A stretch of DNA of 64,000 nucleotides from Alphaproteobacteria bacterium (lineage in GTDB: Bacteria > Pseudomonadota > Alphaproteobacteria > Micropepsales > Micropepsaceae): the NCBI GenBank assembly GCA_003139615.1, contig PLJH01000138.1, positions 106,736 through 170,735 on the forward strand. Direction: 5' to 3'. The notes under the pieces were generated by a model. That model was not told where the DNA came from and did no database searches. It saw nothing but the letters and a program-made list of their open reading frames with translations. Below are positions 10,544 through 20,775 of the stretch, piece after piece. Made by a program: the position numbers and the translations under genes. Each line of letters starts with the position of its first letter. Position 1 is the stretch's first letter.

Positions 10544-10986
10544 TGCCGCGCCCGATCCTGCGGGCGTTCGCGCTCGCAACGGCATTGTTTGTGCTTGCGG
10601 CTTGCGGCCGCCACGACGATGCGGCCGATGCGAACGCGATCAAATCCATCCTGCTCGCACAGCAGGCGGCATGGAACGCGGGCGACATCGACAAATTCAT
10701 GACGGGCTATTGGAAAAGCCCGCGCGTGCGTTTCGTCTCCGGCGACAAGATCACGACCGGCTGGAACGAGACGCTCGCCCGTTACCACGCGCGCTATCCC
10801 ACGCGCGACAAGATGGGCCAGCTCGAATTCTCCGACCTCGATGTCGACATGCTGGGGCCTGATTCCGCGCTGGTGGTCGGACGCTGGAAACTCCTGCGCG
10901 CCGGCGACACGCCGCACGGCGTCTTCACACTCACCTTCCGCAGGGTCGACAATGCCTGGGTGATCGTGGTCGATCACACGTCGTAA
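10543..10986 (+). CDS. SnoaL-like/DUF4440 lipoprotein
   Basis: Lipobox LAACG; AIKSILLAQQAAWNAGDIDKFMTGYW pattern; TGATG overlap with the upstream gene. Confidence 0.75.
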   Translation: MPRPILRAFALATALFVLAACGRHDDAADANAIKSILLAQQAAWNAGDIDKFMTGYWKSPRVRFVSGDKITTGWNETLARYHARYPTRDKMGQLEFSDLDVDMLGPDSALVVGRWKLLRAGDTPHGVFTLTFRRVDNAWVIVVDHTS

Positions 10987-10991
10987 GTAAT

Positions 10992-11136
10992 TTCCCTCTC
11001 TCCTTCGGGAGAGAGGGTTAGGGTGAGTGGGTGTCTATGCAGCGCGCCACTTCTGAAAGATTTGATGCTGCATAAGCACCCACTCACCCGTCGCCGCTAA
11101 CGCGGCGCCGACCTCTCTCCCGAAGGAGAGAGGTAA
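10992..11136. repeat. Intergenic palindromic repeat, likely bidirectional terminator
   Basis: CCCTCTCTCCTTCGGGAGAGAGGG hairpin, internal GGGTGAGTGGGTG / CACCCACTCACCC inverted repeat, second CCTCTCTCCCGAAGGAGAGAGG hairpin. Confidence 0.75.
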
Positions 11137-11164
11137 AAAGAAATGCAATACCTCCCAAATCATT

Positions 11165-12418
11165 TCACGAAACCAACAACCTCGCACCCAGTGCGAGCAA
11201 CAGTGCCGGCGGCATCACGACCGCGCCGACCTTGAAGAATTGCCGGAACGTCACCGTCTCGCCTTCGCGCCGGATCGCCAGCAGCCACAGGATCGTCGCG
11301 AGCGAGCCGGTGATGGAAAGATTGGGCCCGAGATCGACGCCGATCAAAAGCGCGTCGGTGATACGCTGAGCAACATGCGCCTGCGCAAGCGTGAGGCTCG
11401 CGACAAGGCCCGACGGCAAATTGTTCGTGAGATTTCCCGCAAGCGCGATAGCCGCGCCGGCAGCAGTCGCCGTCATATTCACCGAATGTTTCGCGCCCGC
11501 CTGCAACAGGCTCGCGAGAACAGCGATGAGACCGGTACGCGCAAGCGCTTCGACCAGGACGAACAAGCCCGCAACCAGCAGGATCACGGACCAGGAAATT
11601 TCCCTGAGCATCGGCCAGGGCGAGGCGCGATCGCGCAGGAGAACGCCCAGCATCGTCAACCCGCCCATGATTGCCGTGGGCAGACCCAACGGCATGCCGA
11701 AAGACGAGACGATCAATAATGCGATTGCCGTCAGCACGATGCCCGCGAAGGCTGTCCAGCCGCCGGGAGACAGCGCCGGTTGCACGATATCGCTCTCGTA
11801 AGAGCCCTCCAGCTCGCCGCGTTCGACAAACCGCAACGCCGCGAAGGTTGCGACGATCGACATCAGCGAGGGAAACGCAAAACGCGCCAGCCAATCCGCC
11901 AGCTCCGGCGTGCGATCCGCGTAGAGGACAAGATTTGCCGGATTGGAGATCGGCAACACGAAGCTCGCCGCATTGGCGATGAACGCGCAGATCAGGAGAA
12001 ACGGCAGCGGCGCGACTTTGGCTTTGCGCGTCGCGGCGAACACGGCCGGCGTGAGCACAACCGCTGTCGCATCGTTGGACAGGAAGGTCGTGACGACAAC
12101 TCCCACGGCATAAACCAGCAGGAACAACCGCTTCGGCGAACCGCGCCCCGCATTGACCGCATAGGTCGCGACCCAGTCGAACAAGCCTTCGCGGCGGGCA
12201 ACCTCCGACAACAGCATCATGCCCGCGAGGAACAGATAGACATCGATGCCTTTGCCGACGGCGCGCAGCGCATCGCCCAGTGGGATCAAGCGCGCAAGCA
12301 CGAGCAAAAGCGCGCCGCCCACGGCCCAGATCGCTTCCGGCAGACGAAACGGCCTCGCGATCACGCCCGCGATTGCCGCGATAGCGACGATCCAGATGAG
12401 AATGCTTGTCTGAGACAC
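11165..12418 (-). CDS. SLC13/ArsB-like anion permease
   Basis: Multi-TM; FLSNDATAVVLTPAVFA and NLTNNLPSGL repeats typical of the ArsB/NhaD/SLC13 superfamily. Confidence 0.8.
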   Translation of the reverse strand: MSQTSILIWIVAIAAIAGVIARPFRLPEAIWAVGGALLLVLARLIPLGDALRAVGKGIDVYLFLAGMMLLSEVARREGLFDWVATYAVNAGRGSPKRLFLLVYAVGVVVTTFLSNDATAVVLTPAVFAATRKAKVAPLPFLLICAFIANAASFVLPISNPANLVLYADRTPELADWLARFAFPSLMSIVATFAALRFVERGELEGSYESDIVQPALSPGGWTAFAGIVLTAIALLIVSSFGMPLGLPTAIMGGLTMLGVLLRDRASPWPMLREISWSVILLVAGLFVLVEALARTGLIAVLASLLQAGAKHSVNMTATAAGAAIALAGNLTNNLPSGLVASLTLAQAHVAQRITDALLIGVDLGPNLSITGSLATILWLLAIRREGETVTFRQFFKVGAVVMPPALLLALGARLLVS

Positions 12419-12432
12419 CTATCGCCCGGGCT

Positions 12433-13281
12433 TCACGACTCGCCCGCGAGCCACGCGAGTTCGGTGCGCGCAGCGAGCGGTGTCGCGACGATGGAGAAAG
12501 CCGTGTTCATTTCGTCCGCGAATCCATAAGGCGGGTTGACGACGATAATACCTGCGCGCGCGAGCCGTTCCTTGTCGCCAATCTTCTCCTTAATATTAGC
12601 TTTTGCTTCGACTTCCGTATCGATGCGAAGCGCTTTCGCAGCCCCCGCCGCGACAATCTCGCCGCAGAAACGGTCGACCTCGCTTTTCGATTTGACGGGA
12701 AACCATATGAGATAAATGCCGGTGGCAAAACGCCGGAGCGCGCCGCCGACTGCCGCGCCCACTCGGGCAAATTCGTCCGGCGCCTCATAAGGCGGATCGA
12801 TCAGCACCAGACCGCGCCGCTCCGGCGGCGGCAACAGCGCCGCAAGCCGCGCATAGCCGTCAGCCTGCTCCGCCGTCGCAGTGCGATAAGGCGACAGCAC
12901 GGAAGACAGCACAGCAAATTCCTCCGCGTGCTTTTCGATGGCGATCAGGCGATCCTGCGGTCGCAACAAACGGGCCGCGATCAACGGCGATCCGGGATAA
13001 CGCCCCTCGCCTGCGCTTTGCACCAGGTCGAGATAGGTTTTCAGGGATTCCGGATATCCGTCATGCGGAATGAGCGCGCGCAACCGCGCAATGCCCTGCG
13101 CCGCCTCGCCCGTGCGCGCCGCTTCGTCGCCGGCGAGATCGTAGAGTCCGCGCCCCGCATGGGTGTCGATCACGCGGAAGCCCTTGTCCTTCTTCTTCAG
13201 ATGCGAAAGCAACGCCACCAGCGCCAGATGCTTGACGACATCGGCGAAATTGCCGGCATGATAGGCGTGGCGGTAATTCAC
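12433..13281 (-). CDS. rlmJ: 23S rRNA (adenine(2030)-N(6))-methyltransferase
   Basis: MNYRHAYHAGNFADVVKHLAL..DTHAGRG..VLIDPPYE. Confidence 0.95.
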   Translation of the reverse strand: MNYRHAYHAGNFADVVKHLALVALLSHLKKKDKGFRVIDTHAGRGLYDLAGDEAARTGEAAQGIARLRALIPHDGYPESLKTYLDLVQSAGEGRYPGSPLIAARLLRPQDRLIAIEKHAEEFAVLSSVLSPYRTATAEQADGYARLAALLPPPERRGLVLIDPPYEAPDEFARVGAAVGGALRRFATGIYLIWFPVKSKSEVDRFCGEIVAAGAAKALRIDTEVEAKANIKEKIGDKERLARAGIIVVNPPYGFADEMNTAFSIVATPLAARTELAWLAGES

Positions 13282-13463
13282 GTGCGCGGCAACCTGCGCG
13301 GCCGGCGCAACAACTCACCGCCGCAATTGGGGCAGCGGCCGCTCATCGCTTCGGCGCAGGCGCTGCAAAAGGTGCATTCATAGCTGCAGATATGGGCGGC
13401 CTCCGAATCTTTCGGAAGCGGCGCCTGGCAGCGTTCGCAGATCTGGCGCATTTCGAGCGGCAT
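13278..13463 (-). CDS. DUF1272 zinc-ribbon protein
   Basis: MRQICERCQAPLPKDSEAAHICSYECTFCSACAEAM..CPNCGGEL. Confidence 0.85.
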   Translation of the reverse strand: MPLEMRQICERCQAPLPKDSEAAHICSYECTFCSACAEAMSGRCPNCGGELLRRPRRLPRT

Positions 13464-13522
13464 GGGAAATCCTTCGCGTTCGAAGAATGGAATAGTGCCG
13501 GTGTGCGCGCTCCGCAAGCGAT

Positions 13523-14575
13523 CTATTGCACGGCCATTTCCTCGCGCGTGATGCGCCAATGGCCGTCGAGCCACGCCACGATTTCGCGTGCGCCGGGATG
13601 ATCGAGGGCCGCGTAGCGCTCCTGCAGCCCCTGCGCACGCTCGATCCCCATATCCTGAAACAGCATCAGGTCGCCGCGCACGAGGCGCCCGAGTTCCGTG
13701 CCCAGAACGGTTTCCGCGGCCCGCGCAAACGCGCGGCCATATTCGTAGCCGTCGCCTTGCGCGTAACTGTCGGCGAGCGTGAGTGCCGGGATACGCGACA
13801 GGACAGGCTGCGACGCCACATTGACCGCGTGGCCCGCGATCAGCGCGCGCATCGATGCGGGCCTGCCCGTGAACCCGCGCAGATGCAGGAATTGCGACAT
13901 CACCGGCCCGTCATTCACGGGGTAATTGTCCCACAGAAACGGCTTGCGCCCGAGCGGCGCCGTCACACGCGCGAGATGGCCGGGCGAAAATGCACGGGCG
14001 CAAACCTCTTCGCCCGTCCAGAAAATATCGATTGTCGAGTCGAGCTTGCGCCCGAAATCCTCGAGATAATTCGCGGGCCTTTCGCCGAAGAAGCGGTCGA
14101 GGATCGGATCGTCGGTGTAATAGCTGGGGCAGACGAGCAGGCGCGTGGCCTTCGAACGCTCGCGCACCCAATGCACGATATCGACCTGCATCTCAGCGAG
14201 ATTCGGAAGGTCGCCGCGCATATCGTCGAACAGGATCGCGAGATCGTCCACGCCGATAGAATCGAGAAACGCGAGTTTGCCCGCGAGCGCGCCGCGCGCT
14301 TCGGCATCGAAGCTGCGATAAATCTCGTAAGGGCTGAGCCCCACACCGAAGCGCACGCTTAGCGATCGGCAATGGCTTGAGAGTCGCCGAAGCTCCTTCT
14401 CCATGTCAGGCGGATGCAGTTCGCGCCAGCGGCGGCGCAGGAACGCGTCCGCCTTGGGTGCATAATAATAGAAGCGATAACCATGGGACGCGAGAAACGC
14501 GATCGTTTCCGCCCTCGCCTCCCAGCTCCAGGGCTTGCCGTAAAAGCCTTCGATCAGTCCGATGTCGGCGGTCAT
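13523..14575 (-). CDS. GH84-like beta-N-acetylglucosaminidase domain protein
   Basis: GLIEGFYGKPWSWEAR..GYRFYYYAPKAD..LAILFDDM. Confidence 0.8.
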   Translation of the reverse strand: MTADIGLIEGFYGKPWSWEARAETIAFLASHGYRFYYYAPKADAFLRRRWRELHPPDMEKELRRLSSHCRSLSVRFGVGLSPYEIYRSFDAEARGALAGKLAFLDSIGVDDLAILFDDMRGDLPNLAEMQVDIVHWVRERSKATRLLVCPSYYTDDPILDRFFGERPANYLEDFGRKLDSTIDIFWTGEEVCARAFSPGHLARVTAPLGRKPFLWDNYPVNDGPVMSQFLHLRGFTGRPASMRALIAGHAVNVASQPVLSRIPALTLADSYAQGDGYEYGRAFARAAETVLGTELGRLVRGDLMLFQDMGIERAQGLQERYAALDHPGAREIVAWLDGHWRITREEMAVQ

Positions 14576-14637
14576 CTCGTGTCCGGCGTTGGCAGAGTCA
14601 TCGCGGGATCATAGCACCAGCCGAGGGCACCAGGCCT

Positions 14638-16710
14638 TCAACCCTTTACCTGCCCCAACAACGGGTCGCTCAGGCTCGGCTGTCCCGTCTCGACATGCCC
14701 CGCGAAACGGCGGCGATAGTCCTCGTCAGATGCCGTCGCTACCGAGAGATCGTACCAATGCGCGCTGGACGCGATAGGCCAGCCGTCTTCGAGTGTTGCA
14801 TTCGGCGCGAGCAGATGCGTGCGTGGTGCTTCAGTCGAATATGCGTTTGCGGTGGTGACAACCGTGAGCGTCGAGTCGCCGTGATTTGCGATGTGAAGGA
14901 CCAATGCATTGTTCGCGGCATCGTAACTTGTCGTCGTCTCGGCGCCTTTTCCCGGACCGTGAAGCGTTCCGCCGAACTCTCGCAGAAATCCATTCGGGCC
15001 GTGAACCGCGAACGCATAGTGTTCGTCCGTGATCGGTAGATCGTCCGTCAAGCTCTTGCCGGCTTCGATCGTGTAGGACCACGGCCCGGCCGAGCCATCC
15101 TGCGTGTACACCGTCAGCACTGCGCCGACGCCGCCTTGATTGTCGAATTGCAGGCGATAGCGCCCCGCAGAGCGATCCAATGCGCCCGATACGAGAATGT
15201 CATACGGCAACGCGCGTGCCGGCCGTTGACCCGGCTCCTGCGCGGGAACGGATTGCGATTGCGGCACCTCGGGATGATGCAGCGTGCAGGACAGATCGGT
15301 ATCGGCGATTGCATTGGCGGTCGCAGGAAGCATCGGCCGGCTTGCGTCGGCCTGCGCGAAATCGAACACCGATACGAGATCGCCGCTGACCGCCCGCCGC
15401 CACGGCGAAATCTGCGGCTCGGCAACGCCGAAGCGCAATTCCAGAAAGCGAATGACCGAGGTGTGATCGAAAACCTGCGAATTCACCCAGCCGCCCCGCG
15501 TCCAGGGTGAGACCACAAGCAGCGGCACGCGCGGGCCGAAACCGACAGGCACGCCCTTGTAGATTTCCGCCGCGACATCGACCGTGCTCTTGCCTGTGCC
15601 GTCCGCGATGGCGGGCACGGGGGGCGGCACGTGATCGAAGAAGCCGTCATTCTCGTCATAGTTCAGGATGAAAACGGTTTTCGCCCAGACCGCCGGATTG
15701 GCGGCCAGCGCCGACAACAATCCCGACACGAACGCTTCGCCATAGCCGGGGCTGGCAGCCGGGTGTTCGCACATGATGTAGGGCGCCACGATCCACGAAA
15801 CCTGCGGCAGGCGATTATTCGCAATATCGGTCGCGAATTCCGCGATCAGGTGTTCGCCGCGCGATTGGCGCGCATTCTTTGCCGTCGAACCCTTGGCCCA
15901 GCTGCGCGCGCGTTTGGCCGTTTCGCTGTTGGCCGCGCGCCCGCGAAAATTGGCGAAATAGGCGAGGCCGTTGTCGCCGTAATTGTCATATTCCTGATAA
16001 ACACGCCAATCGATTCCGGCCTGTTGCAGGCGCTCGGCATAGGTCGGCCAGGTGAGAGGCTTGAAGCGGGGATCGTCATGCGCGGGATCGGCGGTGTCGT
16101 TCGTCTCGTCATCCGGATTTTGAATCGCCTGCAACCCGTCATTGCCGATGCTGAGCCCGCTCGTGCCCGTGAACAGGAACAGCCGGTTGGGATTGGTGGG
16201 ACCGAAGATCGCGCAATGATAGGCGTCGCAGATCGTGAACGCGTCGGCGAGTGCGTGATAAAACGGGATGTCGGCGCGCGAAAAATGACCCATCGTCAGG
16301 GCGCCTTTCGCCTTCACCCAGGCGTCGTGGTTTTTCCAGACATCCTGCGATCCCTTCCAGCTGTGATCGAGGCTCTCCATGCACTGGGCCCGCGTTGCGC
16401 GCGTGTCCAGGTGAAAGGGCAGAACATGGCCGTCCGGATGCGCGGGCGACGGCTGAAACCAGACGGGCTTGCCGTTCGCCAACATCGTCGGGCGCGGATC
16501 GCCAAAACCGCGCACGCCGCGCAAGGTTCCGAAATAGTGATCGAAGGACCGGTTCTCCTGCGTCAGGATGACGACATGCTCGACATCCCGGATGGTGCCC
16601 GTGCGATTGTGGGCAGGGATCGCCAGCGCCTCGCGGATGCCGGCGGGGAGTGCGGCGAGCGCTGACACTGCGGCGGCGCTGCTCAAAAAATGGCGTCGGT
16701 TCTGTCGCAC
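14638..16710 (-). CDS. Phosphocholine-specific phospholipase C / acid phosphatase family
   Basis: RQNRRHFLSSAAA signal; HVVILTQENRSFDHYFGTLRGVRGFGDP; GTG start at 16710 in frame. Confidence 0.85.
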   Translation of the reverse strand: MRQNRRHFLSSAAAVSALAALPAGIREALAIPAHNRTGTIRDVEHVVILTQENRSFDHYFGTLRGVRGFGDPRPTMLANGKPVWFQPSPAHPDGHVLPFHLDTRATRAQCMESLDHSWKGSQDVWKNHDAWVKAKGALTMGHFSRADIPFYHALADAFTICDAYHCAIFGPTNPNRLFLFTGTSGLSIGNDGLQAIQNPDDETNDTADPAHDDPRFKPLTWPTYAERLQQAGIDWRVYQEYDNYGDNGLAYFANFRGRAANSETAKRARSWAKGSTAKNARQSRGEHLIAEFATDIANNRLPQVSWIVAPYIMCEHPAASPGYGEAFVSGLLSALAANPAVWAKTVFILNYDENDGFFDHVPPPVPAIADGTGKSTVDVAAEIYKGVPVGFGPRVPLLVVSPWTRGGWVNSQVFDHTSVIRFLELRFGVAEPQISPWRRAVSGDLVSVFDFAQADASRPMLPATANAIADTDLSCTLHHPEVPQSQSVPAQEPGQRPARALPYDILVSGALDRSAGRYRLQFDNQGGVGAVLTVYTQDGSAGPWSYTIEAGKSLTDDLPITDEHYAFAVHGPNGFLREFGGTLHGPGKGAETTTSYDAANNALVLHIANHGDSTLTVVTTANAYSTEAPRTHLLAPNATLEDGWPIASSAHWYDLSVATASDEDYRRRFAGHVETGQPSLSDPLLGQVKG

Positions 16711-16814
16711 GCGGGGACTCCCTGGGCAACGATACAACAGGATAATTGGGCGAAGTTCAAAGAGTGTCGTACATGCTTGCGGGATGGGCTGTGAAATCAA
16801 ATAGGCGGGAAAAC

Positions 16815-17222
16815 ATGCCACATAAATATGAGCGCCGCGCGCTGCAAACAGCCATCGCCATTCTCGCATTGGTGCCTGTCGTTGCGGGATTGGCCGGGGC
16901 GATCCAAGGTCCATCCATGATCGGCACCGGCCCGTTCGATATTTCACTCGACAGCCATTTTCGCTATCTGTCCGGGCTGCTGCTCGGCATAGGTCTCGCC
17001 TTCTGGAGCACGATCCCGTCGATCGAGAAACATCGCGCCCGCTTTCTGCTGCTGACGGCAATCGTTTTCATCGGCGGCCTGGCGCGCGCGGCAAGCCTTG
17101 CGGCAGTCGGCATGCCATCGAAGCCGATGCTGGGCGCGCTCGTGATCGAATTGGTGGTGACGCCGTTTTTGTGCCTGTGGCAGGGCCGCGTTGCGCGTGA
17201 GGCGGTTGGTGCGGGTGCTTGA
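16815..17222 (+). CDS. DUF4345 membrane protein
   Basis: Four-TM protein with DSHFRYLSGLLLGIGLAFWS..FIGGLARAASL pattern. Confidence 0.75.
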   Translation: MPHKYERRALQTAIAILALVPVVAGLAGAIQGPSMIGTGPFDISLDSHFRYLSGLLLGIGLAFWSTIPSIEKHRARFLLLTAIVFIGGLARAASLAAVGMPSKPMLGALVIELVVTPFLCLWQGRVAREAVGAGA

Positions 17223-17498
17223 AGCGGCGCCATGGTGTCGACCGTCGATCTGAGATGCTGCGCAGTTTAGGCGACCGCTTATCCACTGTTCGCGGCGTGC
17301 AGAAAGCACTCCCGCCCGAATTATTTTTGCGGGGATATCCTGAAGGCAGATGCAAGCAGTCAAATATATGTGAAGTTGTACTGCTGTCGCGCGCGTGTGT
17401 CGCTCCAGACCAAATCTGTCGTTTCCTTCCAAGTATTCCGGCAAGTCCTGATCAATAGTGCAGCTGCATTTTGACTGGGCGATCTCGGGAGGATTCTC

Positions 17499-19511
17499 AT
17501 GTTTCTTGGCACAGTGAAGCGGATGGCCGGAAAACTCGCCGACATCGCTTGCAAGACGACGGCGGCTTTGGTGGCCCTTCTGGTAATGGCGACGGCGGCG
17601 GCCTCGCAGACGACGATTCCAGCCGGTTGCTCCGATTCCGTGATTACGATCGGGCAAGGCACCCCGTGGAAACCGCTGGGGATACCGGATGTGTCGTCGC
17701 GTCCCTCCTGGGTCAGTGTCTGCGCCGAACGCCGGCTGCGTCTTTTGGATCGTTTGGCGAACATCGAGGAAAATATCGGCAACGAAGCAACCGCCTATTT
17801 TCAGGGGCAAGGTCCCGGTCTTGCCATCGGCCTCGTCCTGGACGACGGCCTTTATTACAGCGATGGGTTTGGCTTTCGGGATGCCGCAAAGCAGTACGCG
17901 CCGGACGAGACGACAATATTCGCCACGGGTTCGTTCAGCAAAGTGATCACCGGCACGACACTTTTGACTTTCACCGATGTGCCGAATCCGAAGATCGCGC
18001 TGAGCGATCGGGCCGACCAATTCCTGCCGGAGCTCTATTTTGTCTGTCCCAGTTTCGACAAGGCACAATGCACCTGCCCGAATTCCCAGACGCTATGCAT
18101 GCGCAATGGGGTCAATCGGGATATCACGATGGCCAATCTGGTCTCCCACACGTCCGGCCTCGCCGATATCATGGAGCAGAATTTCGCCACGCTCATGGAA
18201 TGGGATTACGATATCGAGCGGAGCTGGCTCCGTTTCACACCCGGCACATTCAGTGCCTATTCGGGCGTGGGGACCGAGGGCGTCGGGCTTATCGAAACGC
18301 GCCTGTCGAACGGGGATAAATTCCCCGATGTCGTCAACGCGCACTTGTTCATGCCGCTCGGCATGAATCACAGCACCATGGACGAAACCACGATACCCCA
18401 ATCGATGCTGCCGCTGGTGGCTCAACGATGGTCATTAAACAGCACCAGCACCGGTTGGTCGTTTTCGCAAGCCGATGGACCGATCTACCAGCCCAACCAG
18501 GTGATGCTCCTCCCCGCCGGCGGGTTCATGACAAACGTATCGGACATGTCGCAATTTCTCACCATGTGGTTGACGAACACTGCGCCCGTCGTTTCCGGCC
18601 GGCCGCTGATAAAAATCTCGAGCCTGAAGTCGGCCGTGTTGCCGCAAGTGAACGTAACTGCCAAGCCGCCCGCCAGTTGCAGCGGTCCCAAGGCCACGGG
18701 GTCCAACGACACCAATTTCCCGCCGGTCGGCGGGTTCTACTATAGCTCTTGTGCTCCTGCCGATAATTTCGGCGTCAACTGGGCGCTCACCAACCTGCCA
18801 TTCGTCTCGCACAATGGTAGCGTCGGCGTCTCCGGATCCGAAACGGAATTCAACGAAGGCGCACATATGGCCGCAACGGGACTGGTCTCGACCGATCCGT
18901 ACCCGGCGGGTCCGACGGTGGACAATGTCGTCGAGCAACCCAAGAATCTGAACGGAAGTTTCATCGACAATGTCGTTTTCAGTATGCTGTTGTCCGGCGG
19001 CATCGCTGCCGACGCTCAGAAGACGTGGTCAGGCGAATTGTCCATCGGCACCGCGCGTCTCCTGTGGTTGACCGGCGCTGCGCCGCCGAACGGCAACGGA
19101 CTCATCTCGCTCGTTCAGACGCCACAGATGGGACCCGACGGCAAGCCGATCGATTTCACGCCACCCCAGAAAATCCCCGCGGGTTACGTCAAAATCGGCG
19201 CCTGGGCCGTGAGCCCGGCGCGCCTGCAATACGAAGCGACGCTGGAGCAACAATTCGACGCGAAATTCGTCAACGCCAATATTCCCAATCCCGTCGCGAT
19301 AGAATTCTTTTTGGGTTCCATATTCAACGGGGCCAACCGCTGCTCGACCTTCCGCGTACGGCACGTGCACAGCGGCAACGACATCACGCTGCGGCTCAGA
19401 TGCGCAGGCGGAGCCGCCGGACTGGAAAATCTCAACGTGAGAATGGCCACCGACCCGAACGGCCTTATCGCCGGGCTCGTCGACGCGAGCATTTCGAACG
19501 ACCCCTTCTGA
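17499..19511 (+). CDS. Serine hydrolase, beta-lactamase class C family, secreted
   Basis: Signal peptide; TGSFSKVITGTTLL (SxxK) motif. Confidence 0.8.
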   Translation: MFLGTVKRMAGKLADIACKTTAALVALLVMATAAASQTTIPAGCSDSVITIGQGTPWKPLGIPDVSSRPSWVSVCAERRLRLLDRLANIEENIGNEATAYFQGQGPGLAIGLVLDDGLYYSDGFGFRDAAKQYAPDETTIFATGSFSKVITGTTLLTFTDVPNPKIALSDRADQFLPELYFVCPSFDKAQCTCPNSQTLCMRNGVNRDITMANLVSHTSGLADIMEQNFATLMEWDYDIERSWLRFTPGTFSAYSGVGTEGVGLIETRLSNGDKFPDVVNAHLFMPLGMNHSTMDETTIPQSMLPLVAQRWSLNSTSTGWSFSQADGPIYQPNQVMLLPAGGFMTNVSDMSQFLTMWLTNTAPVVSGRPLIKISSLKSAVLPQVNVTAKPPASCSGPKATGSNDTNFPPVGGFYYSSCAPADNFGVNWALTNLPFVSHNGSVGVSGSETEFNEGAHMAATGLVSTDPYPAGPTVDNVVEQPKNLNGSFIDNVVFSMLLSGGIAADAQKTWSGELSIGTARLLWLTGAAPPNGNGLISLVQTPQMGPDGKPIDFTPPQKIPAGYVKIGAWAVSPARLQYEATLEQQFDAKFVNANIPNPVAIEFFLGSIFNGANRCSTFRVRHVHSGNDITLRLRCAGGAAGLENLNVRMATDPNGLIAGLVDASISNDPF

Positions 19512-19577
19512 AAGGCGGTGCTGTCGAAGCTTCGTTGAAGCTACGGTGACAACCTGCGCGCACTTCGCGGCGCAGGT

Positions 19578-19641
19578 TGGTGCCCGAGGTCGGAATCGAA
19601 CCGACACACCTTGCGGTACTGGATTTTGAGTCCAGCGCGTC
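19578..19641 (-). tRNA. 3' half of chromosomal tRNA-Leu(CAA), disrupted by element integration
   Basis: Reads (minus) anticodon arm through TPsiC arm and CCA end; continuity with the 5' half at 55251-55289 after removal of the element. Confidence 0.85.
19624..19641. repeat. attL core direct repeat TTTTGAGTCCAGCGCGTC
   Basis: Identical 18-mer at 55251-55268. Confidence 0.85.
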
Positions 19642-19799
19642 AATATCTAACTACTTGTTTTTATTACGATTTCACGCACAGAAACTGCGTATGTGTAAGT
19701 AATGTGAAACAAATCCCGAGTCCAGCTTGCACAGCCTAATCGCAATCTACCACCTCATTGAACGATTCGGAATCGAATTCACGCTGCGCAACAGGCCAA

Positions 19800-20609
19800 C
19801 TAGGCTAGATCGCCCCACTTGTGCACACGGTGATGATGCGCAAGCGCTTCCTCGGACGGGCGGTGATTGGAAGCTGCTGGCAGAAAGGCTCGCTTGCGAT
19901 GTAGGTTGAGCGAGATCGATTTGTCGCTCGCCGAATACGGACCGTTGGTTCCGTCAGGATCGCAATATTCAATCCGCCCGGATCGCGTAATGGTGATTTG
20001 GCCAGCATCGAGCAATTTGTGATGCGTCGCACAAAGCAGGATGCCGTTGGCAGGGTCCATGCGCTCTTGTGGCGATGCCTCATTCCAAGGAATGAGATGA
20101 GCAGCTTCGAGAGCATCTTCGAAAGAGAGTCCGCAAATTGCGCAACGTCCTTGATAGACACGAAGCAAGGCTTTGCGAAAGACTACTTGAAGCATACCGC
20201 GCACTCGAATGCGCGCATAAACATCCTTCGCCGTCGCGGGACGCTTGACTAACTCTCTGACAAGATCACCTTCTGTGGTGCCGTCGGCGGCAAAGACGAA
20301 TGGGTTTTCAAAGTCCGCCCATCTGAACGCGCTTACCTCTGCACGGCCGCGCTCTAGATCATCCATATCCCACGCAATGAAACCGTGGCCGGGGTTTCCG
20401 GTCTCGGCATTCACCGCCAATATTGTGAGGGGCGGCAACCCTTCTTGCATGCAATAATCTTGGACAACGCTCAGCACATATCTAATCGCCCGATGATGAA
20501 TCCCAATCTGCGCGGCCAAATCGCCATACGTGATGGCCGCGCTGTCTTCTTCGGCCCGGCTCACCAAAATCGGCCACGCGCGATAGGCACGTTCAACGTG
20601 ATTGACCAT
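19800..20609 (-). CDS. HNH restriction endonuclease-like protein
   Basis: CAICGLSFEDALEAAHLIPWNEASPQERMDPANGILLCATHHKLLDAG HNH motif. Confidence 0.85.
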   Translation of the reverse strand: MVNHVERAYRAWPILVSRAEEDSAAITYGDLAAQIGIHHRAIRYVLSVVQDYCMQEGLPPLTILAVNAETGNPGHGFIAWDMDDLERGRAEVSAFRWADFENPFVFAADGTTEGDLVRELVKRPATAKDVYARIRVRGMLQVVFRKALLRVYQGRCAICGLSFEDALEAAHLIPWNEASPQERMDPANGILLCATHHKLLDAGQITITRSGRIEYCDPDGTNGPYSASDKSISLNLHRKRAFLPAASNHRPSEEALAHHHRVHKWGDLA

Positions 20610-20775
20610 GATACGTCCCTTCAATTGATGCTCGGACCAGCATCAGATTGCCCTCTGCGCTTTCCCATTTTCGCGCTCCCTTACTCATTTCCAACCGCTT
20701 GAACGATTTCCAGATCGAAACCGGGGTCAGGGAACGGACCGGCGACTCGAAACCGCTGATTCGCCCCCGACGCGA

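Noticed and set aside
8768-10585. 605-aa minus-strand ORF
   Set aside because: Antisense shadow of the DUF885 gene
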